64,000 nucleotides of DNA from an uncultured Clostridium sp. (GTDB taxonomy: Bacteria; Bacillota; Clostridia; TANB77; CAG-508): the NCBI GenBank assembly GCA_947651825.1, contig CANTAQ010000003.1, positions 28,689 to 92,688 on the forward strand. Reading direction: 5' to 3'. The notes beneath the pieces are model-generated. The model saw only the letters and a program-made list of their open reading frames with translations, searched no databases and was not told the origin of the DNA. Below, in pieces: positions 57,075 through 64,000 of this stretch (position 1 is the stretch's first letter; the number at the start of each line of letters is the position of its first letter). A program made the position numbers and the translations under genes.

Positions 57075-58377
57075 ATGTCAAATATTAAATTAAATTTAGA
57101 AAATGTAGGAATAGAAAAAGAAGAAATTATGAAATATAGAGAAAAAGTTGCTGAAATACATAAAGAATTATATGAAAAAAGTGATGATGAAAAGGAATTT
57201 GTTCGGATGGTTAAAACTACCTACCAATTATGACAAAGACGAATTTAAAAGAATAAAAGAATGTGCAGATAAAATAAAAAAAGATTCGCAAGTATTTTTA
57301 GTAATAGGAATTGGGGGTTCTTATTTAGGAGCAAGAGCAGTTATAGAAGCACTAACAAATACTTTCTATAATATGTTACCAGATAAAAAGACACCTCAAA
57401 TATTATTTGTTGGAAATAATATGAGTCCAAACTATGTAAACGATTTAATAGAACTTATAGGGAATAAAGATTTATCTATAAATGTAATATCTAAATCAGG
57501 AACAACAACAGAGCCAGCGATGGCATTTAGAATTTTTAGAGAATTTATGGAAAATAAATATGGAATAGATGAGGCAAGAAAGAGAATATATATAACAACA
57601 GATAAAGCAAGAGGAGCACTTAAAAATTTAGCAACAGAAGAAGAATATGAAACATTTGTAATTCCAGATAATATCGGAGGAAGATATTCAGTATTAACTG
57701 CTGTTGGACTATTACCAATTGCAGTTGCAGGAATTGATATTGATAAATTAATGGAAGGTGCAAGAAATGCGCAAAATAGATATTGCGAATCAGATGTAAA
57801 ATATAACGAATGTTATCAATATGCAGTAGCAAGAAATATTCTTTATAAAAACAAAAAACTAATTGAATTATTAGTTAGCTATGAACCAAAAATGCAATAT
57901 ATATCAGAATGGTGGAAGCAATTATATGGAGAAAGTGAAGGAAAAGATGGAAAAGGAATTTTCCCAGCAAGTGTGATGTTTACTACAGATTTACATTCAT
58001 TAGGACAATATATACAAGAGGGAGAGAGAGATTTATTTGAAACTGTAATAAATGTAGAAAATACAGCAACAGATATTAAAATAAAAAAAGATGCTGACAA
58101 TGTAGATGGATTGAATTTCTTAGCAGATAAAACAATGTCATATGTATGCAAAAAAGCTATGGAGGGAACTATAGAAGCACATGTATCTGGTGAAGTTCCA
58201 AACATATTGATAAACTTAAATAGATTAAACGAAGAATCAATAGGTGAATTAATATACTTCTTTGAATTATCTTGTGCAATGTCAGGACGTATATTAGGTG
58301 TAAATCCATTTAACCAACCAGGTGTAGAAGCATATAAAAGCAATATGTTTAGACTATTAGGGAAACCAAAAAATTAA
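57075..58377 (+). CDS. pgi: Glucose-6-phosphate isomerase; interrupted by an in-frame CGG (+1)
   Basis: Interconverts glucose-6-phosphate and fructose-6-phosphate in glycolysis. ATG at 57075 follows AGGAGG by eight bases. The frame meets CGG at 57204-57206 (codon 44) and would stop 10 codons later. Skipping the C gives [20 protein letters not shown], as in Bacillus-type Pgi (GW..LP.NYDK.EF), then the intact core: [35 protein letters not shown] and [12 protein letters not shown]. Total 433 residues, family length. An essential central enzyme, so the reading must succeed in the cell. Confidence 0.92.
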
Positions 58378-58393
58378 AATAGAAATAAATGCA

Positions 58394-58414
58394 AGGCGGG
58401 CAACAGAGCCCGCT
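58394..58414 (+). terminator. pgi terminator
   Basis: aggcgggc / gcccgctt hairpin with a 5-base loop. Confidence 0.75.
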
Positions 58415-58509
58415 TATATATATCAACTTGAGAGATTATGTTAAGTATGATATAATTTTATTATAATAGCAATAGGTCTAGTGCCATGAAAATAGAAGGG
58501 AGCTTTACA

Positions 58510-58713
58510 ATGAAAATAAGCAAGAAGATAATCATTGCATTTATACTCTTAGGCATAATTGGTTTCATATTGCAATTTACACCATTGAACAACATCCAAG
58601 TGAACTCTGGACGGAGAAGAACTGCCCCTTTGCCTCTAGTAATAATGGCGGCAGGATTTGGCACAGCAGGAGCACTCATCAGTGTCTTGCTTAAGGACAA
58701 AAGAAAGAAATAA
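58510..58713 (+). CDS. Small two-segment membrane protein with foreign-looking codon use
   Basis: 67 residues from ATG 58510, AAGGGAG eight bases upstream. Two membrane segments (IIIAFILLGIIGFILQF and LVIMAAGFGTAGALISVLL) and a KDKRKK tail. Codons are richer in G and C than those of its neighbours (gcc, ctc, atc, aag, gcg). It contains an in-frame CGG at 58612-58614 (SG-CGG-RRT) that, if skipped, would end the protein eight codons later. It is either a recent import not adapted to this genome's decoding, or evidence that CGG can be read as Arg. Function unknown. Confidence 0.55.
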   Translation: MKISKKIIIAFILLGIIGFILQFTPLNNIQVNSGRRRTAPLPLVIMAAGFGTAGALISVLLKDKRKK

Positions 58714-58724
58714 TTATTTCAGCA

Positions 58725-58765
58725 CAAAACTGACTTTCCTATCAGGAAGGTCGGTTTTGCTTTAT
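58725..58765 (+). terminator. Intrinsic terminator
   Basis: caaaactgactttcct / aggaaggtcggttttg hairpin after the small membrane protein gene. Confidence 0.8.
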
Positions 58766-58867
58766 TATGAAAATAACAAGTTTGTTATAATATTTTTAAA
58801 AAAGTATAAATAAATAATATAAAAATTTAAAAACTGTTAATAATATTTTTAAGTAAAGGAGAAAAAT

Positions 58868-59794
58868 ATGGCAATAATAATATCTGTTATATTGATTGCA
58901 GCAATAGCATTTTGCATATTTATAGGTATAAATATGTTCAACTTAGCTATTAATACGGTAACATCAAAAAAATACTTTACAGAAGATTTAAGAATATTTA
59001 AAACAGATGAAACAGAAGAAGAAAAAAAACAAAAAGTAAAATGGCTTAAAGATAATTCAAAAGAAATATATATAAAGTCATTAGATAAGTTAAAATTATG
59101 TGGATATGAAATAAGGAATAAGAAACAATCAGATACTTGGATAATTGCAGTTCATGGATATATGGGAAAAGGGTTAGATATGGTTCCATGTATACAAAAA
59201 TTTATAGAAATGGGATACAATGCACTTATAATAGATCAGAGAGCACATGGGAATAGTCAAGGTAAATATAGAGGTATGGGTTATTTAGAATGTAAGGATT
59301 TAAAAGAGTGGATAAAATTTATAACAAACAAATATAAAAAATCAAAGATAATTTTATATGGAGTATCTATGGGGGCAACAACTGTATTAATGGAGACAGG
59401 AGAACTTTTGCCAGAAAATGTGAAAGCATGTATAGAAGATTGTGCATATACATCAATATGGGATGAATTTAAATGTATATATAAAAAAAGCTTTAAACTT
59501 CCAACATTTCCAGTATTAAATATTGCCAGTATAGTATCTAAAATTAAAGCAGGATATTATTTTAAACAAGCATCTGCAATAAAAGCAGTAAAGAAGTCTA
59601 AAATACCAACAATATTTATACATGGAGAAAACGATAAATTAGTTCCATGCAATATGATGGAAAAGTTATATAAAGTGGCAAAATGCAAAAAAGAAAAATT
59701 AGTAGTAAAAAATGCAGGACATATAGAAAGTTGCAGAGTAGATACAGAAAACTATTGGAAAAAAATAAAGGAATTTATAAGTGCATATATTTAA
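58868..59794 (+). CDS. Alpha/beta hydrolase, membrane-anchored
   Basis: 308 residues. N-terminal membrane segment (about 3-25). The hydrolase fold has VHGYMGKG (oxyanion), the nucleophile elbow YGVSMGA, Asp in HGENDKLVP and His in NAGHIES, so the triad is complete. Resembles YqkD/BAAT-like esterases of Firmicutes. Substrate unknown. AAAGGAG site; single gene with its own terminator. Confidence 0.85.
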   Translation: MAIIISVILIAAIAFCIFIGINMFNLAINTVTSKKYFTEDLRIFKTDETEEEKKQKVKWLKDNSKEIYIKSLDKLKLCGYEIRNKKQSDTWIIAVHGYMGKGLDMVPCIQKFIEMGYNALIIDQRAHGNSQGKYRGMGYLECKDLKEWIKFITNKYKKSKIILYGVSMGATTVLMETGELLPENVKACIEDCAYTSIWDEFKCIYKKSFKLPTFPVLNIASIVSKIKAGYYFKQASAIKAVKKSKIPTIFIHGENDKLVPCNMMEKLYKVAKCKKEKLVVKNAGHIESCRVDTENYWKKIKEFISAYI

Positions 59795-59824
59795 AAATAA
59801 TCCGTGTAAAACGGATTATTTTTA
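59795..59824. terminator. Terminator between convergent genes
   Basis: aaaaataatccgt / acggattattttt hairpin, symmetric A and T runs, serves both strands. Confidence 0.85.
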
Positions 59825-59827
59825 AAA

Positions 59828-60052
59828 TTAAACTTCGAAATCGAAACTTTTATTTGCTATAAATCTATTAATATTCTTTTCTGAAATACCAGTTCCTGCA
59901 GAAAGATTTGCAACAGAAAGAGAAACTCCAGAATTATCAATAAAATTATTCAACCTATATAAATCTTGTTCATCTCTAGTCTGGCAACAACTGCAAACTT
60001 CATTTGAAGAAGCAAAAAAAGCTCCACAACGACGACATTTTTTAAATTCCAT
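59828..60052 (-). CDS. YvyF-like zinc-ribbon/HTH protein
   Basis: 74 residues. N-terminal zinc ribbon (CRRCGAFF then CSCC) and a C-terminal helix-turn-helix (VANLSAGTGISEKNINRFI). This layout is that of the flagellar-operon protein YvyF, but no motility gene is near. ATG at 60052 has GGAGG seven bases upstream; an in-frame ATG at 60064 overlaps that site. Confidence 0.7.
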   Translation of the reverse strand: MEFKKCRRCGAFFASSNEVCSCCQTRDEQDLYRLNNFIDNSGVSLSVANLSAGTGISEKNINRFIANKSFDFEV

Positions 60053-60162
60053 AACAACCTCCATTCGAGCAGATTAAGCTCTAATATATAATTTTGAAAT
60101 TATAATATCTCTATTAAATTGATTTACATTTTATCACAAAAAGTAGAAAAATGGAATATAAA

Positions 60163-60212
60163 AACGAAAAAAAATAACATCCCTTAAAAATTAAGAGATG
60201 TTATTTTTAAAT
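60163..60212 (-). terminator. Terminator after the Cys-rich miniprotein
   Basis: aataacatccctta / taagagatgttatt hairpin with an A-run on its left, which becomes a T-run on the minus strand. Confidence 0.75.
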
Positions 60213-60244
60213 TTTTTAACACATGAAGGTTAAAATGCTAACAA

Positions 60245-60364
60245 TTAGCAGCATCCACCATTATTGTTACCTCCACAGCAACAACAGATTATTATTAAAA
60301 GGATTATGATCCAGCAACAATCATTACCACATCCAAATCCACCGCATCCTCTATTTTCTGGCAT
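60245..60364 (-). CDS. 39-residue Cys/Gly-rich membrane miniprotein
   Basis: ATG at 60364 with a perfect GGGAGGTG site. The product starts MPENRGCGGFGCGNDCC, has a short hydrophobic core (WIIILLIII) and ends CCCCGGNNNGGCC: 11 cysteines in 39 residues. It has its own terminator. Similar tiny Cys- and Gly-rich proteins occur in spore formers, where some are coat-associated; this assignment is inference. Confidence 0.7.
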   Translation of the reverse strand: MPENRGCGGFGCGNDCCWIIILLIIICCCCGGNNNGGCC

Positions 60365-60588
60365 TCTAATTCACCTCCCTATGTAAAGAACTAACCTTAA
60401 AAGTTTTCTTCATCAGTTATGTTATATATTATGAAAAAATAAAAAAATGTGTTACACAATAAAAATAAAAAAATAAAAAATATGGATGAAAGAAACAAAA
60501 GGAAAGAAAGATTATTAAACAAACAAATTAGTTATTATATATGAAGAAGGAATAATTTGAAAAAATAGTAAAAAAATCCCAAAAATGC
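60365..60588. other. AT-rich intergenic stretch
   Basis: About 220 bases with no gene. It holds the promoter of the miniprotein (minus strand) and precedes the S10 operon promoter. I see no further structure. Confidence 0.4.
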
Positions 60589-60618
60589 TTGACATAGAGT
60601 GTAGAAACGTAGTAAAAT
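60589..60618 (+). promoter_or_regulatory. S10 operon promoter
   Basis: TTGACA (60589-60594) and TAAAAT (60613-60618) with an 18-base spacer, 230 bases before rpsJ. The leader it would start is structured. Confidence 0.65.
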
Positions 60619-60624
60619 AAATAT

Positions 60625-60835
60625 TGCGTGTAGATTTGCGATGAAGCGAAATGTGGCTACACTTACATAGTGGAGGGAACTTTCGTGGAGTATGTCTTGG
60701 CATAGACCAGGCGGATAAGTTAGATTTAAACACTTGTCCTAGGCTTTAAACTAGGATTTTATAACGGGTTTAAATGAAACACCAGGGTGTGTTAATTAAC
60801 TTTCCTACCTAAGGTAAAACTAATTATATTTTAAG
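60625..60835 (+). promoter_or_regulatory. Structured leader of the S10 operon
   Basis: About 210 bases, richer in G and C than its surroundings. Local hairpins include gtgtag / ctacac (60629-60662), cctaggctttaaa / tttaaactagga-type pairing near 60740 and acaccagggtgt (60779-60790). S10 leaders are targets of L4 autoregulation in other bacteria; whether this one is cannot be told by eye. Confidence 0.5.
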
Positions 60836-60849
60836 GAGGGAATTTAACA

Positions 60850-61302
60850 ATGGCAAAATCAACAGAAGTTGAAAAAACAGAAAAAGTTGAGAAAGGAACA
60901 ACAAAGAAAACTACAACAAAAAAAGCAGCAACAACAAAGAAAACTACAAGCAAACCAAAAACAGAGAAGGCTGCAAAAACAACAAAGGTGGTAGCAACAA
61001 GTGAAAAAATTAGAATAAGATTAAAGGCTTATGATCATGTTCTTATAGATCAGTCTGCTGAAAAAATAGTAGATACTGCTAAAAGAACAGGAGCTAAAGT
61101 TTCAGGTCCTATTCCACTACCAACTAAAAAAGAAGTAGTTACAGTTATTCGTTCACCACACAAACACAAAGACTCAAGAGAACAATTTGAAATGAGAACA
61201 CATAAGAGAGTTATCGATATATTATATCCAACTCAAACAACAGTTGATACTCTAATGAAACTAGAGTTACCAGCAGGTGTTGAAATAGAAATCAAACTAT
61301 AA
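60850..61302 (+). CDS. rpsJ: 30S ribosomal protein S10 with Lys/Thr-rich N-terminal extension
   Basis: 150 residues against about 102 in most bacteria. The S10 core starts near residue 51 ([20 protein letters not shown]) and is complete ([31 protein letters not shown]). The first 48 residues are low complexity: repeated [13 protein letters not shown] and KTEKAAK blocks. The ribosome site (AAGGAGGG) is directly before the long start, so the extension is translated. No good start lies at the core. It resembles basic disordered tails that contact RNA. Confidence 0.93.
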   Translation: MAKSTEVEKTEKVEKGTTKKTTTKKAATTKKTTSKPKTEKAAKTTKVVATSEKIRIRLKAYDHVLIDQSAEKIVDTAKRTGAKVSGPIPLPTKKEVVTVIRSPHKHKDSREQFEMRTHKRVIDILYPTQTTVDTLMKLELPAGVEIEIKL

Positions 61303-61408
61303 AATGTAAGATTTAAAAAATAGAGCTTGAGATAATTATAATAAATATATACCTTAAGCCAAGCTGACAGTAGTTGCCAGCCAATAGTAATAAGGAGGAA
61401 AAGAAAAA

Positions 61409-62041
61409 ATGAAAAAGGCAATTTTAGGAAGAAAATTAGGAATGACACAAATATTTGATTCTACTGGAAAAGCAATACCAGTTACAGTAGTAGAAGCTGG
61501 ACCATGTACAGTAGTTCAAATAAAGACAAAAGATTGCGATGGATATGAAGCAATTCAATTAGGTTTTGGAGAAGTTAAAGAAAAGAAATTAATAAAACCT
61601 AAAAAAGGACACTTTGCAAAGGCAAGTGTAACTCCAAAAAAACATTTAAGAGAATTTAGATTAGAAGAAATCTCTTACAAAGTTGGAGATGAAATAAAAG
61701 TTGATATATTCCAAGATGGAGATACAGTTGACGTAACAGGAACAACAAAAGGAAAAGGATTCCAAGGTGTTATTAAACGTCACGGACAATCAAGAGGGCC
61801 AATGGGACATGGTTCAATGTATCATAGAAGACCAGGTTCAATGGGATCTACATCAACACCAGGTAGAGTTTTTAAAGGTAAAAACTTACCAGGACATATG
61901 GGAATGGAAACAGTTACAGTTCAAAACCTAGAAATAGTAAAAGTTGACTTAGATAAAAACGTATTATTAATAAAAGGTAGTGTTCCAGGGAACAAAGGAG
62001 CCATCCTAAAAATAAGAAATACAGTTAAGAGTGCAAAATAA
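61409..62041 (+). CDS. rplC: 50S ribosomal protein L3
   Basis: 210 residues, usual length. [40 protein letters not shown] and [15 protein letters not shown] are diagnostic. Binds 23S rRNA near the peptidyl-transferase centre. AAGGAGG site. The 106-base gap after rpsJ holds a small gctgac / gccagc-type stem. Confidence 0.97.
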   Translation: MKKAILGRKLGMTQIFDSTGKAIPVTVVEAGPCTVVQIKTKDCDGYEAIQLGFGEVKEKKLIKPKKGHFAKASVTPKKHLREFRLEEISYKVGDEIKVDIFQDGDTVDVTGTTKGKGFQGVIKRHGQSRGPMGHGSMYHRRPGSMGSTSTPGRVFKGKNLPGHMGMETVTVQNLEIVKVDLDKNVLLIKGSVPGNKGAILKIRNTVKSAK

Positions 62042-62064
62042 GGTAAGAGAGGAGAGAAAAGAAA

Positions 62065-62688
62065 ATGCCTAAAATAAGTGTATACAATATAGAAGGTAAA
62101 AAAGTAAAAGACATAGAATTAAATGAAAGCATTTTTGGTATTAAACCAAATGAGAAAATAGTTCATATTGCTTTAGTAAACTACATGGCAAATCAAAGAC
62201 AAGGCACAGCTAATACAAAAACAAGAGCTGAAGTAGCTGGTGGTGGAAGAAAACCATGGAGACAAAAAGGTACAGGTAGAGCAAGACAAGGAAGTATAAG
62301 AGCACCACAATGGTTTAAAGGTGGTATTGCTTTAGGACCAAAACCACGTGATTTCAGCTACAGAATAAATAAAAAAGAAAGACAATTAGCTATAAAGTCA
62401 GTTTTAAGTTCTAAAGTATTAGAAAACAACTTAGTAGTTGTAGATAAATTAGATTTAAAAGAAATCAAAACAAAAAATATGGTGAAAGCATTAGAAAATC
62501 TTAAAATCGAAGGAAAGACTCTAATAGTATTACCAGAAAAGAATGAAAACGTTCAAATGTCAGCAAGAAATATTGAAGGAGTTAAAACAAGTTTAACAAG
62601 TACAATCAATATTCATGACTTATTAAAATATAACAAATTAATATTAACAGTAGATAGTGTTAAAAAATTAGAGGAGGTGTATGCTTAA
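62065..62688 (+). CDS. rplD: 50S ribosomal protein L4
   Basis: 207 residues. NTKTRAEVAGGGRKPWRQKG and GRARQGSIRAPQWFKGG, read in parts, are the conserved loop that enters the exit tunnel. L4 is the autoregulator of S10 operons in several bacteria. GAGAGGAG site. Overlaps the start region of rplW. Confidence 0.97.
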   Translation: MPKISVYNIEGKKVKDIELNESIFGIKPNEKIVHIALVNYMANQRQGTANTKTRAEVAGGGRKPWRQKGTGRARQGSIRAPQWFKGGIALGPKPRDFSYRINKKERQLAIKSVLSSKVLENNLVVVDKLDLKEIKTKNMVKALENLKIEGKTLIVLPEKNENVQMSARNIEGVKTSLTSTINIHDLLKYNKLILTVDSVKKLEEVYA

Positions 62689-62689
62689 T

Positions 62690-63037
62690 ATGAGACCAGA
62701 AGATATTATAATAAAACCAATAATCACAGAAAAAAGTAACAGTGAATTAGAACAAGGCAAATACACCTTTAAAGTAGCAAAAAATGCTACAAAAGTTCAA
62801 ATAGCAAATTCAGTTGAAGCATTATTCAATGTTAAAGTATTAAAAGTAAATACAATGACAGTTACTGGAAAAGTAAAAAGAATGGGTGCTCATGAAGGAA
62901 AAAGACCAGATTGGAAAAAAGCTATTGTAACAATAGATACAAATCCATCTGAAACAAAATACTTATCAAAAGGTGGAAAAGAAGTTAAAGTTGATAAGAA
63001 GTATAAGTCTTCAATAGAAGAATTTATGGGTGCTTAG
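62690..63037 (+). CDS. rplW: 50S ribosomal protein L23
   Basis: 115 residues from ATG 62690 (MRPEDIIIKPIITEKSN). AGGAGG ends 12 bases before it; the in-frame ATG at 62681 is only three bases from that site and so is less likely. Conserved KYTFKVAKNATK and MGAHEGKRPDWKKA. Sits at the tunnel exit and binds trigger factor and SRP. Confidence 0.95.
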   Translation: MRPEDIIIKPIITEKSNSELEQGKYTFKVAKNATKVQIANSVEALFNVKVLKVNTMTVTGKVKRMGAHEGKRPDWKKAIVTIDTNPSETKYLSKGGKEVKVDKKYKSSIEEFMGA

Positions 63038-63170
63038 TCAAATCAAATTTGGCATCTTGCACATTTTAATTAGCTTATAAATCTTTGATGTGCCTTAGTA
63101 CACCTCAGATTTATCTCATTAATAAAAATGCACAATATACCAAAATTGCTTTGACTAGTAATCAAGAAAA
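63038..63170. repeat. Long imperfect hairpin inside the S10 operon
   Basis: Arms in order: gtcaaatcaaatttgg / ccaaaattgctttgac, ttgcacatttt / aaaatgcacaa, ttaattag / attaat, and ataaatct / agatttat, closing around a short loop near 63090. The rplW-rplB gap is normally a few bases in Firmicutes; here it is 235. The rest of the gap (63171-63272) carries a GC-richer stretch (tgcctggtggagc) and the rplB ribosome site. Confidence 0.65.
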
Positions 63171-63272
63171 CAAGATTTTAAATTATCCAGATTAAACTGG
63201 GAGAATAAATAAATATCTGCCTGGTGGAGCAGGAAAACATCCACTAAATATAAAATAAAAGGAGAAAGAAAA

Positions 63273-64000
63273 ATGGGAATAAAAACATTCAGACCCTATA
63301 CACCATCAAGAAGAAACATGACAACATTAGCAAACGAAGAAATAACAAAAAAGACTCCTGAAAAATCTTTATTATCAAAAAAGAAAAAAAATTCAGGTAG
63401 AAATTCATATGGAAGAATAACAGTAAGACATCAAGGTGGAGGAAATAGACAAAAATATAGAATAATAGATTTTAAAAGATTAAAAGATGATATGCCAGCT
63501 ACAGTTATAGGAATCGAATACGATCCAAACCGTACAAGTAATATAGCATTAATCAAATATGAAGATGGAGTTTTAAATTATATACTAGCTCCACAAGGAT
63601 TAAAAGAAGGAGATAAAGTAGTGTCTGGAAATAATGCAGATATTAAACCAGGAAACTGCTTACCAATAGAAAATATACCAGTAGGTACAGTAATTCATAA
63701 TATAGAATTAAATCCAGGTCAAGGTGGAAAAATGGTAAAAGCTGCTGGTGGAGAAGCTCAATTAATGGCAAAAGAAGGAAGTTATGCACATATAAGATTA
63801 CCTTCTGGAGAAATGAGATTAGTAAGAGCTAAATGTAGAGCAACAATAGGAACAATAGGAAATGCAGATCATAGCAATATTAAATTAGGAAAAGCTGGAA
63901 GAAAAAGACATATGGGTATAAGACCAACAGTTAGAGGTTCTGTTATGAACCCAGTAGATCACCCACATGGTGGTGGTGAAGGTAGAGCACCAGTAGGACA
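63273..64000 (+). CDS. rplB: 50S ribosomal protein L2 (3' end outside window)
   Basis: ATG at 63273 with AAAGGAG. 242 residues are visible, starting [17 protein letters not shown], with [17 protein letters not shown] and the peptidyl-transferase-linked loop [14 protein letters not shown] at the edge. The conserved histidine in that loop is present. Frame is open at the window end. Confidence 0.96.
   Translation, partial: MGIKTFRPYTPSRRNMTTLANEEITKKTPEKSLLSKKKKNSGRNSYGRITVRHQGGGNRQKYRIIDFKRLKDDMPATVIGIEYDPNRTSNIALIKYEDGVLNYILAPQGLKEGDKVVSGNNADIKPGNCLPIENIPVGTVIHNIELNPGQGGKMVKAAGGEAQLMAKEGSYAHIRLPSGEMRLVRAKCRATIGTIGNADHSNIKLGKAGRKRHMGIRPTVRGSVMNPVDHPHGGGEGRAPVG

Overview
The window is AT-rich, protein-dense DNA from a low-GC, spore-forming Firmicute, most likely an uncultured gut-type Clostridium relative. 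Sporulation genes (spoIVA, spoVT, bofA with yaaL), a LexA SOS repressor, FtsEX with two EnvC/PcsB-like hydrolases and an S10 ribosomal operon all fit that. UGA is an ordinary stop, because prfB carries the classic CTT TGA C autoregulatory +1 frameshift. AGA is the main arginine codon, and CGG is almost absent from reading frames.

The most important observation concerns CGG. Ten loci look broken by a +1 frameshift (lysC, the transketolase C-terminal subunit, rluD, a dockerin-bearing glucosaminidase, yaaL, a pilin-like gene, an FtsK-like translocase, a HUH Rep, a serine recombinase and pgi). They hold 13 break points, three in rep and two in the recombinase. Every break is an in-frame CGG followed by any base, and skipping its C restores the conserved protein with glycine (GGN) at that position. 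I found no other frameshifts in conserved genes apart from prfB and one candidate TTT TAA G site. The dozens of out-of-frame CGG triplets in other genes cause no break. This suggests that CGG is not read as arginine here and that CGGN is read as a four-base glycine codon, or triggers a +1 shift onto GGN. One or two odd small ORFs are possible exceptions.

Layout. 1-8154: argS end, upp, prfB, lysC, a secreted protein, split transketolase, a small pilin-like protein. 8291-13675: ftsE, ftsX, two M23 hydrolases and a CtpA protease, a cell-wall remodelling cluster. 13710-17444: a membrane protein, lspA, rluD and rluB. 17506-20877: a winged-helix protein and a VirD4/TraG-like ATPase, convergent. 21250-25269: rpsO, pnp, hpf, rpiA. 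25301-27629: a pseudouridine synthase and asnS on the minus strand. 27812-33941: an ECF sigma factor with a beta-propeller membrane protein, then a dockerin glucosaminidase and a membrane-anchored partner. 34126-40497: mntP, tRNA-Thr, yaaL-bofA, a glycosyltransferase, ylbF, spoVT, a short alaS and a HIT protein.

40738-52233 is a pilin-like gene split by an integrated element of about 10.4 kb, bounded by ATTAC core repeats. It carries two HTH regulators, a sortase B with its own substrate, small proteins, an FtsK-like translocase, a HUH Rep and a large serine recombinase. The three mobility proteins all need CGG recoding, six sites in total. 52430-58713 holds rny, lexA, spoIVA, rpsT, pgi and small genes. 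58868-64000 holds a hydrolase, a zinc-ribbon protein, a Cys-rich miniprotein and the start of the S10 operon (rpsJ with an unusual N-terminal extension, rplC, rplD, rplW, rplB).
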